Source: Rubrobacter sp. (lineage in GTDB: Bacteria; Actinomycetota; Rubrobacteria; Rubrobacterales; Rubrobacteraceae). From it: DNA of 43,450 nt. Below, in pieces: positions 1-7,674 of the stretch. Positions within the stretch are counted from its first letter, which is position 1, and the number at the start of each line of letters is the position of its first letter. The notes beneath the pieces were generated by a model. The model searched no databases. It was given only the letters and a program-made list of their open reading frames with translations, and had not been told where the DNA came from. The stretch spans positions 1 to 43,450 of the forward strand of contig JACDAJ010000246.1 of NCBI GenBank assembly GCA_013695475.1, in the 5' to 3' direction. The position numbers and the translations under genes are program-made.

Positions 1-84
1 CGGCTCGAGTTTCTTTCTCATCAAACGCTCTTTTAGTTTTTGCTCTTCTTCCGTCAGGCGCGTCTTTTTTCTTCGCTCACTCAT
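1..84 (-). CDS. Partial small Lys/Arg-rich protein, possible antitoxin
   Basis: Only the first 28 codons lie in the window, so this is the 5' end of a minus-strand gene that continues past base 1. It begins MSERRKKTRLTEEEQKLKER and is very rich in Lys, Arg and Glu, as N-termini of small antitoxins often are, but no family can be named. The start is chosen because the upstream bases copy the promoter of the antitoxin gene at 498-674: a TATGAT box followed by six bases and ATG, with no Shine-Dalgarno. It follows the vapC remnant by 36 bases. The shared promoter element suggests, but does not prove, a second toxin-antitoxin module. Confidence 0.5.
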   Translation of the reverse strand, partial: MSERRKKTRLTEEEQKLKERLMRKKLEP

Positions 85-104
85 GCCACCATCATACCAT
101 TCGC
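85..104 (-). promoter_or_regulatory. Leaderless promoter, copy 1 of a duplicated element
   Basis: Reading the minus strand, GCGAATGGTATGATGG is followed by TGGC and then ATG. TATGAT (91-96) is a good -10 box with exactly six bases before the start codon, so transcription would begin at or next to the ATG. The same element, with one base changed, lies at 675-694. Confidence 0.6.
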
Positions 105-120
105 GCCCGCGCCAAACCCC

Positions 121-501
121 TCATGCTTCCGGCAAAACATCGAAGTACGCTCCCATCATATCGCCCTCGCACCAAACCAAAGCCGACGCGAGTTGGAGGG
201 AGTCGGCGGCTTTGAGGGGATGTTTCCCGGCGAGGTCTTCCGCTTGGCGTCGCATTTCGTCGTCCGGGCGGATTTCCGTCCATCCGCCGGACAGAGTCCG
301 CAGTCGGCTCATCGCTTCTTTGAGACCCTCTTCGTCGAAAACCCCTTCACGAGAAAGGCGATTGAATCCGGCCACGCATTCGACGCGGGTTCCCCATCAA
401 ACCGCCATGTCCCTGTCGGCGCGCAGAATACCCCGAACCTCGGCGGAGGCCACCTCCGCCACGATCAATGGCATGACCGCCGAAGCATCCCAAAACTTCA
501 C
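121..501 (-). pseudogene. Degraded VapC-type PIN-domain toxin
   Basis: The reading frame from GTG at 501 gives VKFWDASAVMPLIVAEVAS, the usual VapC start with its first catalytic Asp (FWDAS). It continues to an in-frame TGA at 397-399 (codon 35) and then WGTRVEC and ADSLQLASAL. VapC proteins normally read WWGT here, so the TGA replaces a Trp codon (TGG to TGA). The 3' end is also damaged: the usual segment with the fourth acidic residue (LDxRL region) is missing between ALVWCEGD and FDVLPEA. The start overlaps the antitoxin stop by four bases (GTGA), as in an intact module. With two independent lesions the toxin is very probably dead. The family assignment is secure from motif order. Confidence 0.75.
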
Positions 502-674
502 CGACGATCTTCGATGAGATAGCGGCGTGCGAGCCCGTCGGGATCCTCCGGCCCCTCACTCTCCCAAAACTCGTCGGGGATCTCCCCCGTGCCGAGCTTC
601 ACCACGCCTTCGCGCTCGAGCCGCTCCATCCGCTCCCGCTCGGTTTCTTTCCCATCCACCTTCCGCTTCTTCAT
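498..674 (-). CDS. VapB-like antitoxin, 58 aa
   Basis: A 58-residue, highly charged protein beginning MKKRKVDGKETERERMER. The middle motif (GVVKLGTGEIPDEFWE) and the acidic tail ending LIEDRR resemble the C-terminal toxin-binding part of antitoxins paired with PIN toxins. The usual N-terminal DNA-binding half is shorter than normal. It overlaps the vapC remnant by four bases. The start is set by TATGAT at 681-686, six bases upstream, with no Shine-Dalgarno. The gene is intact although its toxin is broken, so it may survive as an orphan antitoxin or autoregulator. Confidence 0.65.
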   Translation of the reverse strand: MKKRKVDGKETERERMERLEREGVVKLGTGEIPDEFWESEGPEDPDGLARRYLIEDRR

Positions 675-694
675 GCCGCCATCATACCATTCGC
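675..694 (-). promoter_or_regulatory. Leaderless promoter, copy 2, at the end of mutS
   Basis: The minus strand reads GCGAATGGTATGATGG then CGGC and ATG, matching copy 1 at 85-104 except for one base. TATGAT is six bases from the antitoxin start. The element begins at the mutS stop codon, so the antitoxin can be transcribed independently of mutS. Confidence 0.6.
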
Positions 695-3048
695 TATCCG
701 GCGAAATCCTTCACACCCTCCGTTTCGAGGCGCGTGAGGATCTCCCCCGCCCGATCCGTCACCCGCCGAGGAAGCCCCGCCAATCGAGCAACGTGAACGC
801 CGTACGAAGAAGACTCCGCCCCCGCCTCGATCTTATGGAGAAACACGATCTCCCCCCCGACTTCCTCGACGGTCGCCTTGTAATTCCGGCACCCCGGAAG
901 CGTGTCTTCGAGCCGCGTAAGCTCATGATAATGCGTCGCGAACAAAGTGAGCGGCTGCGCGTCGTCGTGGAGATACTCGGCGATGGCCCACGCGAGGCTC
1001 ATCCCGTCATACGTCGAAGTCCCGCGCCCGACCTCGTCGAGGATGACGAGGGAGCGTTCCGTGGCGGAATTTAGAATACTCGCCGCCTCGGTCATTTCGA
1101 CCATGAACGTGGACTCGCCGGACGCGAGGCGATCTTCGGCTCCGACGCGGGTGAAGATGCGGTCCACCACGCCGAGCCGGGCTTCATCGGCGGGAACATA
1201 CGAGCCGACTTGAGCCATGAGCGTTATGAGCGCGACTTGCCGGAGATACACCGACTTCCCGGCCATGTTCGGCCCCGTGATGATTTGCAGCCGCGAATCA
1301 CCGTCGATCTCCGAATCGTTCGGAACGAACGGACTCTCCGTCTTATGCTCGACCACCGGATGCCTCCCGGCCACGATGTTTATCCCCCGCTCCCCGGAGA
1401 CCCCGGGACGAACGTACCGAAGCTCGTTCGCCGCCGCCGCGAACGACGCGACTACATCCACGACCGCCACGGCACGGGCTATTTTTTGGAGATCCGGCGC
1501 GGCCTCTTTGACGGCGGCGCGGACTTCGCCGAGGATTTGCCGTTCGAGCCTCTCGACCTCGTCGCGAGCCGTAAGCATCCGCGACTCGTGTTCTTTCAAT
1601 TCCACGGTGACGTACCGGGCGTTGTGTTTGAGAGCCTTCCGGTGCTCGTAGTGCGCCGGGATCCGACTCGAGTCCTTCCCCGGAATTTCTATGAAGTACC
1701 CTTCGCCGTCACGGTATCCGACCTTCAAACTTTTCAGCCCGCTCTTCACCCGCTCGTCGGCCTCGAAGCGCGTCAGCCACTCGTGCGCCCCGTCCCGGAA
1801 CTCCCGAGCCTCATCGAGTTCGGAAGAATATCCGGCTCGGATGACCTCGCCGTCCTCTTCGGAGATCGCCGCCGAGATAAGTTCCCGCACCCCCGGCGGC
1901 TCCTCCATCGCGGAGACGACCCGGCTCAAAAGAGAACTCCGTTCCGCCGCCGGGGCGAGGGATTCTTCCAGCGGCCCGATGGCTTCGAGCGCGCCTTTCA
2001 GCGACAGCAAATCGTTCGAGGAGGCCGAGAGGCGGACGATCCTCGTCGCGATCCTCTCGATGTCCGGGATGCGCCCGAGATGCTCCCGGCTTTCCTCACG
2101 AAGCATATAGTCCGAGGAGAGCGACTCCACCGCGTCGAGGCGTTGCTCGATACGATTCGCTTCGAGAAGCGGCCTCTCCATCCACCGCCGAAGCGTCCTC
2201 TCGCCCATCGGGGTCTTCGTGCGATCCATCGCCGAGATGAGTTCGTCGAGGCCGAGGTTCCTCCGCGTCGTAGCGTCGAGGAGCATGGTTTGGCCGGGTT
2301 CGTATCGCCGGAAGGTCACGATTTGATCCGGGGCGACCCCGCCCCGCAAACTCGCAAGATAGTTTATGAGCGCGCCCGCCGCCGCCACGAGCGCGGGACT
2401 CCCATCGAGGCCGAAACCTTTCAAACCCGAGACCTCAAAGTGTCTTTTCAAAGATTGCCCGCCCGCCGAAGGCTCGAACGTCCACCTCGGGGCGGGGCTG
2501 ATCTTCGCCTCGACCTTCGGAAGATTCTCGACGGAAGTTCGCTCCGGCACGACAAGCTCCCGAGGCGACCACCGTTCGAGTTCCGAGGCAAGCTCCTCCT
2601 CGTCCACCTCCGTCCCGGTGAACTCCCCGGTCGAGGCTTCGACGAACGCGAGTCCGGCCCGCCCGTCACGCACCACGAACGCCGCCAAATAATTCGCATG
2701 CCCCGCCGAAAGCACGTTGTCCTCGATGACGGTTCCGGGCGTGAGTATTTGCGTTACTTCGCGCGTGAATTGCTTCGGCTTCGTGGGGTGCGCCCTTTGC
2801 TCGGCGACCGCGACGGAGTGGCCCTTCCGAAGAAGCGTCGCCAAATGTTCTTGAATCGAATGCCCCGGAACCCCGGCAAGCGGGACGCGGCCTTCCCCGG
2901 CGGCTTCGCGGCTCGTGAGGCGTATGGAGAGGGCTTGGGATATCTTCTTCGCGTCCTCCTCGAAGGTTTCGAAAAAGGTACCGACTTGGTAAAAGAGGAT
3001 GGTGTCGGGGGGGAGTTGCGCTTTGAGTTCGGCGTAGCGTCCTAACAT
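694..3048 (-). CDS. mutS: DNA mismatch repair ATPase MutS
   Basis: 784 residues. MutS dimers bind mismatches and use ATP to signal MutL. The N-terminal mismatch-recognition domain has the Phe-X-Glu motif as FFE in the stretch starting FYQVGTFFETFEEDA (about residues 19-33). The connector, lever and clamp domains follow. The C-terminal ATPase has Walker A GPNMAGKS at about 592-599, Walker B LVILDE followed by VGRGTSTYDG, and the switch histidine segment FATHYHEL. It is slightly shorter than typical bacterial MutS and lacks an obvious C-terminal tetramerization tail. The start is chosen because TAGAAT lies six bases before the ATG. It is the first gene of a minus-strand run into the toxin-antitoxin remnant. 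No mutL is present in the window. Confidence 0.95.
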   Translation of the reverse strand: MLGRYAELKAQLPPDTILFYQVGTFFETFEEDAKKISQALSIRLTSREAAGEGRVPLAGVPGHSIQEHLATLLRKGHSVAVAEQRAHPTKPKQFTREVTQILTPGTVIEDNVLSAGHANYLAAFVVRDGRAGLAFVEASTGEFTGTEVDEEELASELERWSPRELVVPERTSVENLPKVEAKISPAPRWTFEPSAGGQSLKRHFEVSGLKGFGLDGSPALVAAAGALINYLASLRGGVAPDQIVTFRRYEPGQTMLLDATTRRNLGLDELISAMDRTKTPMGERTLRRWMERPLLEANRIEQRLDAVESLSSDYMLREESREHLGRIPDIERIATRIVRLSASSNDLLSLKGALEAIGPLEESLAPAAERSSLLSRVVSAMEEPPGVRELISAAISEEDGEVIRAGYSSELDEAREFRDGAHEWLTRFEADERVKSGLKSLKVGYRDGEGYFIEIPGKDSSRIPAHYEHRKALKHNARYVTVELKEHESRMLTARDEVERLERQILGEVRAAVKEAAPDLQKIARAVAVVDVVASFAAAANELRYVRPGVSGERGINIVAGRHPVVEHKTESPFVPNDSEIDGDSRLQIITGPNMAGKSVYLRQVALITLMAQVGSYVPADEARLGVVDRIFTRVGAEDRLASGESTFMVEMTEAASILNSATERSLVILDEVGRGTSTYDGMSLAWAIAEYLHDDAQPLTLFATHYHELTRLEDTLPGCRNYKATVEEVGGEIVFLHKIEAGAESSSYGVHVARLAGLPRRVTDRAGEILTRLETEGVKDFAG

Positions 3049-3060
3049 GCGCCTATTCTA
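3049..3060 (-). promoter_or_regulatory. mutS leaderless -10 box
   Basis: On the minus strand TAGAAT (3055-3060) is followed by AGGCGC and then the mutS ATG. No Shine-Dalgarno is present, so a leaderless transcript is inferred. Confidence 0.55.
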
Positions 3061-3094
3061 CGGCGCGGAGGGTTCGCTTTCAGCATGGAGATCA

Positions 3095-3262
3095 CGGTGC
3101 CTCGCTCGTTTCGGGTGTTCCCGACTTTCTCTCCCTCGATGCTTCCGCCTCCCCGCCCCGCAGACTGTCGCCGGACTCGACTGGAATGGCGGCGACGCGG
3201 TGTTTCACCTCCATGCCTTTCCCGTCCCCCGAAGCGAAACGCGAAGCGGCGCGGCTCCCGGT
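3095..3262 (-). repeat. Dispersed 3'-end repeat, copy C
   Basis: A gene-free stretch downstream of the TetR gene. By eye it aligns with the stretches at 17560-17645 and 23285-23462. Shared landmarks on the plus strand are a GTCGCCGGACTCG-like segment, CATGCC followed by TTCCCG, CCCGAAGCGAAACGCGAAGC and CGGCTCCCGG next to the 3' end of the minus-strand gene. The copies are clearly diverged. Confidence 0.45.
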
Positions 3263-3267
3263 CTCCG

Positions 3268-3852
3268 TCACTCCGGAAGGTCGGCGATGAGGATCGCGGC
3301 GATTTGCTTCGCTTTCCTCGCGGTGTCGGTGGCGGCTTCGAGGGAGTGGGCGACAGTCGCTCCTTCGTGGAGGATGACGAGCCGTTCCGCCAAATCGCCC
3401 GGCTCTTCGGCCCCGGCTTCTTCGGATAATTTCTCGAAGTATTCGCGGAGCCATTTTTTCTGCTCTATCGCCAGCTTCCGGGCCGGATGCGATGGATCCG
3501 GGTTCTCCGCCGCCGCGTTGACAAAACCGCATCCCCTCGGGTTCTCGCGCTCGATCCATCCTTCCAGAGCGTCGAACGTCGAAAGGAGCCGCTCCTTCGG
3601 CGAGCCGCCGCTTCCCTCGACGCTTTCCTCCATCCATGATCGCCACCTTTCGTCGCGGGCGCGGAGGTACGCGACGATCAAGCCGTCTTTGGATCCGAAA
3701 CGCTCGTAAAGCGTCTTCTTCGTCACCCCCGCCTCCGCCGCTATGGCCTCCACGCCAACGGCCCGGATCCCTTCCCGATAAAACATCTCCGACGCCGCCC
3801 GCAAAACTCGCTCCCCCGCCGGCGTCATCGTCCGCTTCTCAGTGCCGTCCAT
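3268..3852 (-). CDS. TetR/AcrR-family transcriptional repressor
   Basis: 194 residues. The N-terminal helix-turn-helix is clear at about residues 25-60 (EAIAAEAGVTKKTLYERFGS, then KDGLIVAYL), typical of TetR. The C-terminal ligand domain is variable, so the inducer cannot be named. The ATG at 3852 is preferred to a TTG six bases upstream because GGGAGG sits at a suitable distance. Its -10 box (TATACT, 3880-3885) overlaps an inverted repeat, and a related site lies in the divergent promoter. It therefore probably represses itself and the small ORF and EamA exporter on the other strand. Specific target effectors are unknown. Confidence 0.88.
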   Translation of the reverse strand: MDGTEKRTMTPAGERVLRAASEMFYREGIRAVGVEAIAAEAGVTKKTLYERFGSKDGLIVAYLRARDERWRSWMEESVEGSGGSPKERLLSTFDALEGWIERENPRGCGFVNAAAENPDPSHPARKLAIEQKKWLREYFEKLSEEAGAEEPGDLAERLVILHEGATVAHSLEAATDTARKAKQIAAILIADLPE

Positions 3853-3879
3853 TCCCAAAACCTCCCGAACTTTCCTCCC

Positions 3880-3940
3880 AGTATACCAACCGGTATGTTT
3901 ACAAACGAAAATCCCTTGCTAGTATACATACCGGTGTAGT
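3880..3940. promoter_or_regulatory. Divergent promoter with two TetR operator-like sites
   Basis: Site 1 is a perfect inverted repeat, ATACC-AACC-GGTAT (3883-3896), overlapping the minus-strand -10 box. Site 2 (3927-3937) carries ACATACCGGT, the same ten bases found on the minus strand of site 1. The plus-strand promoter is TTTACA (3898-3903), 16 bases, TAGTAT (3920-3925), so site 2 overlaps its start region. This is the expected arrangement for a TetR repressor controlling itself and a divergent target. Confidence 0.65.
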
Positions 3941-3960
3941 TACTCATAAGGAGAGTGGGT

Positions 3961-4143
3961 ATGTCGGGGAGGCTGGCGAGGGTGTTTGGGAGGGTGAGGG
4001 AGTTTCTTCGGGAGTTTGATCGCGGCCTCGCGGTGGGCCACGGACATGAGAGGCCCGACCGAAACAAACGGCTGCGGCGACCGGAACCGGGGATTTGCCG
4101 GAGGCTCGATCGCCGATGCCGCGATGTTCGCAAACAGCGATGA
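3961..4143 (+). CDS. Small Arg-rich ORF of unknown function
   Basis: 60 codons starting at the ATG seven bases after AAGGAG, just downstream of the TetR-controlled promoter, so it is the first translatable frame of that transcript. The product begins MSGRLARVFGRVREFLREFD and becomes very Arg-rich, with no recognisable domain. The position and ribosome site support translation. The composition makes a functional protein less certain. It could be a leader peptide, or the remnant of a gene whose remainder was lost before the EamA gene, which starts 22 bases after its stop. Confidence 0.35.
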   Translation: MSGRLARVFGRVREFLREFDRGLAVGHGHERPDRNKRLRRPEPGICRRLDRRCRDVRKQR

Positions 4144-4164
4144 TGCCATCGCCGATTCCGTGCG

Positions 4165-5064
4165 ATGAATAAAGCAAAGGTCGGCGTGGTCGGCAAGGGG
4201 CGAATACTCGCCGAGGCCGGCTTCGTCGTCATGTGGAGTTCGGGGTTCATCGGAGCGAGCCTCGGCACATTGACGGCGGGAACCTCGACGCTCCTCGCGT
4301 GGAGGTTCCTCATCGCGGCGATCATATTGTTCGGATGGACGATGGCGATGCGCCGGAGATGGCCCTCCGCCGGGGGGTTCGTGCATGCCGGAATCGTCGG
4401 CCTCCTTTCGCAAGGCGTGTATCTCGGGGGGGTCGTCGGGGCGGTCGAGATGGGTGTCTCCGCCGGGACGACGGCCCTCGTCGCCGCTTTGCAACCGCTT
4501 CTCGCCGCCTCCCTCGCCGGCCCCGTCCTCGGCGAGAAAGTTACGGGGCGGCAATGGATCGGCCTCGCTATCGGTTTGGCGGGGGTCGCTCTCGTGGTCG
4601 GGGGCGACATGGGGATGGTCGGAGCGGCTCCGATGTGGGCTTACGCGCTCCCGTTCGCGGGAATGGCGGGCCTCGTCGCGGCCACGTTCGTGGAGCGCGT
4701 GTCCGATGGAAGGGCCGCATCGGATATGCCGCTCGACGTTTCGTTGACCATACAATGCTCCGTGAGCGCGGTCGTGTTCGGGGTGGTGGCTCTCGCGCAG
4801 GGAAGCCTCGCTCCGCCGGAGGACACGCGGTTTTGGGGGGCCGTGCTTTGGCTCGTCGTGCTGTCCAACTTCGGCGGGTATGGATTCTATTGGCTCAACG
4901 TCAAGCTAAGCAGCGTGACGCGGGTGAGCAGCCTCCTCTATCTCACGCCCCCGACCACGATGGCATGGGCGTTCGTAATGTTCGGCGAGGAAGTCGGCTA
5001 CCTCGCGATCCTCGGCCTCGCGATATGCGCCTGCGGAGTCTTCCTCGCAAACAAGAGCGAATGA
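4165..5064 (+). CDS. EamA/DMT-family drug-metabolite exporter
   Basis: 299 residues with about ten hydrophobic segments in two homologous halves, the standard EamA (10-TM) plan. The first half opens with AEAGFVVMWSSGFIGASLG, characteristic of this family. The second half carries the GEEVGYLAILGLAICACGVF ending. Such proteins sit in the cytoplasmic membrane and export small metabolites or drugs; the substrate cannot be told. The start at 4165 lacks a strong ribosome site. An internal start at the Met in VVMWSS would remove part of the first segment and is less likely. It lies downstream of the TetR-regulated promoter and is probably its main target. Confidence 0.85.
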   Translation: MNKAKVGVVGKGRILAEAGFVVMWSSGFIGASLGTLTAGTSTLLAWRFLIAAIILFGWTMAMRRRWPSAGGFVHAGIVGLLSQGVYLGGVVGAVEMGVSAGTTALVAALQPLLAASLAGPVLGEKVTGRQWIGLAIGLAGVALVVGGDMGMVGAAPMWAYALPFAGMAGLVAATFVERVSDGRAASDMPLDVSLTIQCSVSAVVFGVVALAQGSLAPPEDTRFWGAVLWLVVLSNFGGYGFYWLNVKLSSVTRVSSLLYLTPPTTMAWAFVMFGEEVGYLAILGLAICACGVFLANKSE

Positions 5065-5463
5065 CGCCGAAGATGATTGATCGCGATTGAACACTTCCCG
5101 ACCCTCCGCCATCCGCCTCCATCTCCGGCGCCGGTGTCTCCGCGATCCAGTTCCAACGGCGAAAGGCGCGATGGAGACGCCCCGCCACAGTCTCGCGGCA
5201 AAGAAAAAGACGGGGCGATGAAGCCGTCGAGCGTGTCGTTAACGTCGAGCAAGGCGCCGTCCACGGCATCATTCGCGTCGTCGGCGCCCACAACGGGGTT
5301 CATAAAGGTCGGCTGCCCCGTCGGCGAGATTCCGGTCGCCGGACATGACCCGTACGGGACATCGTCGCCGTTGGCGGCATTGACGTCTCCGGCGTTCGCG
5401 GCCTCGGCTCCGCGATGCCCCTCCGCGTGGCGCGGGGCGGGTCTTCGGGCTAGACTTGAAGTC
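5065..5463. other. 399-bp gene-free stretch
   Basis: No convincing gene was found. Open frames cross it on both strands, but their products have no domain, start signal or normal composition. Its only supported feature is the -10 box TAGACT at 5451-5456, next to the following gene. Confidence 0.5.
5451..5463 (+). promoter_or_regulatory. Leaderless -10 box for the membrane protein at 5464
   Basis: TAGACT is followed by seven bases (TGAAGTC) and ATG. No Shine-Dalgarno lies in that interval, so the start of transcription should fall at the start codon. Confidence 0.5.
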
Positions 5464-6126
5464 ATGGCAAGAGGTTCCTCGACTATATCGCCCGCGAAGC
5501 TTGGGGGCTTCGCGTCCCTCGCGGGGAGTTTGCTGCTTCTCTCGGGGATACTATGGCTATATTTCGCTCCGGGGCTTCCGCTCGGGGAATCCACGGTCTT
5601 ACCCTCCGGCGTCTTCCGGCTCGCCGGGCCTCTCGGCGTCGCGCTCGCTACGGCGAGCTTGCTCGGCCTCTATTTCCTGATCGCCCGCGTCGGAGGTTCG
5701 ACCGCAATGCTGTGGGCGACCTTCGGCGCGGTGATAATCCTCCTCTCGCTCGCGGGACTCGCATACATCGTGGCGAGCCAGCCGCCGTTCTCCTCGCCGA
5801 CTGTGGACGAGGCTTTCACCGACCCGCCTCTTTTGTTCACCGTCTCCTCGGCGCTCGTGTCGTGGATACGACCGCTCGGCATCCTCCTCTTCGCCTTCGC
5901 CCTCGTCCGGGAGGACGTTTTGTTCGGACGGGCTTTGCTTTTGTTCCTCGTCTGCTTCCTCGAAGCCCCGCTCGTATCGAACGCGGTGCTTTACTTCGCA
6001 GGCCCTTCGCTCTCCGTCGAGTGGCCCATCCTTCTCTTCGGACTTCCCGGCGTCCAAACCGGTGTGATCGGAGCTTTGGCGTGGGCCGCATTCGGCGTCT
6101 CGATGCTTCTCCTCGACCGGGAATGA
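5464..6126 (+). CDS. Integral membrane protein, about 6 TM, unknown function
   Basis: 220 residues with about six hydrophobic segments, beginning MARGSSTISPAKLGGFASLA. An extracytoplasmic loop (SQPPFSSPTVDEAFTDPP) follows the third segment. The layout is reminiscent of DUF4386-type proteins, but I cannot assign a family. The frame is open for a further 129 codons upstream, but that part has abnormal composition. The ATG at 5464 is chosen because TAGACT lies seven bases before it. It is a single gene, convergent with the SPFH operon. Confidence 0.7.
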   Translation: MARGSSTISPAKLGGFASLAGSLLLLSGILWLYFAPGLPLGESTVLPSGVFRLAGPLGVALATASLLGLYFLIARVGGSTAMLWATFGAVIILLSLAGLAYIVASQPPFSSPTVDEAFTDPPLLFTVSSALVSWIRPLGILLFAFALVREDVLFGRALLLFLVCFLEAPLVSNAVLYFAGPSLSVEWPILLFGLPGVQTGVIGALAWAAFGVSMLLLDRE

Positions 6127-6214
6127 ACTCGCGGAGAGCGCTTCCCGGCTCTCCGGCATCCTCATCCATCCCCTCTCGCCATCGTAGACACGACTCAGCG
6201 ACGGGCGATCCGCC

Positions 6215-6300
6215 TCTGTGAACCGAAGGAACGTTCCAAAGGTGGACGTGGCTTTGCGGGGAAGCGGACGTTTCGAAAACGCATGCCCGGGTTCCGCATC
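6215..6300 (-). repeat. Possible diverged dispersed-repeat copy D
   Basis: Between the convergent membrane-protein and SPFH genes. On the minus strand GGGCATGCGTTTTCGAAAC, followed downstream by CCACGTCCACC, parallels GGGCATGCGCTCGAAACTCG and GCCACCG in the copy at 23285-23462. It also lies just 3' of a minus-strand gene. The similarity is weak. Confidence 0.25.
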
Positions 6301-6354
6301 GCCCGGATACGGCCTCGCGGATAAAGAGGATGTCCTCTCACAAACCGTCCGCCG

Positions 6355-7674
6355 CTATTCCTCCCGATCGAAAACCCTGTCCCGCAAACCCTCGACATCC
6401 ACGTTCTCGGCCCCGCTCGCTATGAGCTTTCGCGCCTTCTCTCCGCCGCCGTTCCCCGAGTCCATCTCCGGCAACAGCCGCGCCAGAAGAAGCGTCGAGA
6501 GGGCGGACTGCTCGCCGCTGTCGCCCTGTATGAGAACCGGACGAGGCGCGTGGCTCATGAGGTTCTCCCCGACTTCGATGCGCTTTCTGGCAAGCTCGTA
6601 TTGCAAAACGGCCCGGTTGTCGCGGTACGTCTGGCCGAGGTGGCGAAGCGCCGTCGCCTCGTTCTCGGCCTCGATGAGCGCGGATCGCCCTTTCGTCTCG
6701 ATCTCCATCCGAACCTTTTGAGCCTCCGTCTCGCGCTCCTCGAGCATCCGCGCCACATCCTGGCGGGCCTTATTCCGGGCGGCGTTCACCTCAACGAGCC
6801 TCGCGTCGCGCTCCTTCTTCGCGCGCTCTATCTCCATGAGGAGCGTGTCTATGCGCTGCTTGCGGATAAGCTCCCACTCCCGCTCATAGGCGGCGAGCTC
6901 TTTGGAAACGCGCTCGCGGGTCGCGAGATGTTGCTGATATTGATCCAAAAGCTGCACGTCCGGTATGTTCGCGCCGAGTATGCGGACACCGTATCGTTCG
7001 AGTTGGCGGTTCAAATTCTCGCGCATGTCGTCCACGTCGCTGCCGCGGAGGTCGTAGGCTTGCTCGGTGCGGACCTGGCGGCTCCTTTGGCGGATCGCAT
7101 CCTGAACCGCGCTCGAAAGCACGAGGTCGAAGTTCGACGCGCCGAGGGTTCGGACGAAGGCGATCGGGTCTTCGATCTTGAATTTGAGGAAGAACTCGAT
7201 CGCTTTGAGCGGAACGTTTTCCTGCGTCGGACACGCCACGACGGGCGCGAGGTATGGGATCTCCGTCGTCGTGTCAACCACGAAGTCCACCTTCGACCAC
7301 GGCCACCACAAATAATGGCGCCCCGGCGGCAAAGTGCCGACGATCTTGCCGTACTTCGTGAGAATCCCGGTCGTTCCCTGCTCGATCTCCACGATCGCGC
7401 CCCGCCACAGCCACAGCCCGGCCATAGCGACGATGAGGAACGCCACGAACAATGAAAGCCCGAGGCCGACGGCCATACCCGAAAAGACCCCCGCCCCGAC
7501 GACGTACAATGCCAGCCCGAGGAGGAACGCCCATCCGAATCGGCGGCGATCCTTCGGGATGACGACGGGGACGAGTTCGCCCTCGTCGCCGCCGCGGAGA
7601 TACTCCCGGATCTGGCCCCACCCGGAAACGACTTCCTTTATCTTCGAGAACTGCCTCGTTTGCATCGCGCTCAT
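6355..7674 (-). CDS. SPFH/band-7 membrane protein (second of a pair)
   Basis: 439 residues. Two hydrophobic segments lie at about residues 47-67 and 70-90. An SPFH domain follows, with the typical opening VEIEQGTTGILTKYGKIVGT and the (V)NTTTE-like beta region. A long Arg/Glu-rich coiled coil (about 255-370) and a hydrophilic tail complete it. SPFH proteins oligomerize into membrane microdomain rings or cages. Its start overlaps the stop of the upstream SPFH gene by four bases (ATGA), so the two are translationally coupled and probably form a hetero-oligomer. No protease partner (FtsH or NfeD) is adjacent, so it is not a classic prohibitin or HflKC locus. Confidence 0.88.
   Translation of the reverse strand: MSAMQTRQFSKIKEVVSGWGQIREYLRGGDEGELVPVVIPKDRRRFGWAFLLGLALYVVGAGVFSGMAVGLGLSLFVAFLIVAMAGLWLWRGAIVEIEQGTTGILTKYGKIVGTLPPGRHYLWWPWSKVDFVVDTTTEIPYLAPVVACPTQENVPLKAIEFFLKFKIEDPIAFVRTLGASNFDLVLSSAVQDAIRQRSRQVRTEQAYDLRGSDVDDMRENLNRQLERYGVRILGANIPDVQLLDQYQQHLATRERVSKELAAYEREWELIRKQRIDTLLMEIERAKKERDARLVEVNAARNKARQDVARMLEERETEAQKVRMEIETKGRSALIEAENEATALRHLGQTYRDNRAVLQYELARKRIEVGENLMSHAPRPVLIQGDSGEQSALSTLLLARLLPEMDSGNGGGEKARKLIASGAENVDVEGLRDRVFDREE

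Noticed and set aside
1210-3045. 611-codon plus-strand open frame across mutS
   Set aside because: It is antisense to a certain mutS, is very Arg/Pro-rich and has no domain; long antisense frames are expected at this GC content.
5077-5463. N-terminal extension of the membrane protein at 5464
   Set aside because: The extension has abnormal composition, and the -10 box just before 5464 would lie inside it.
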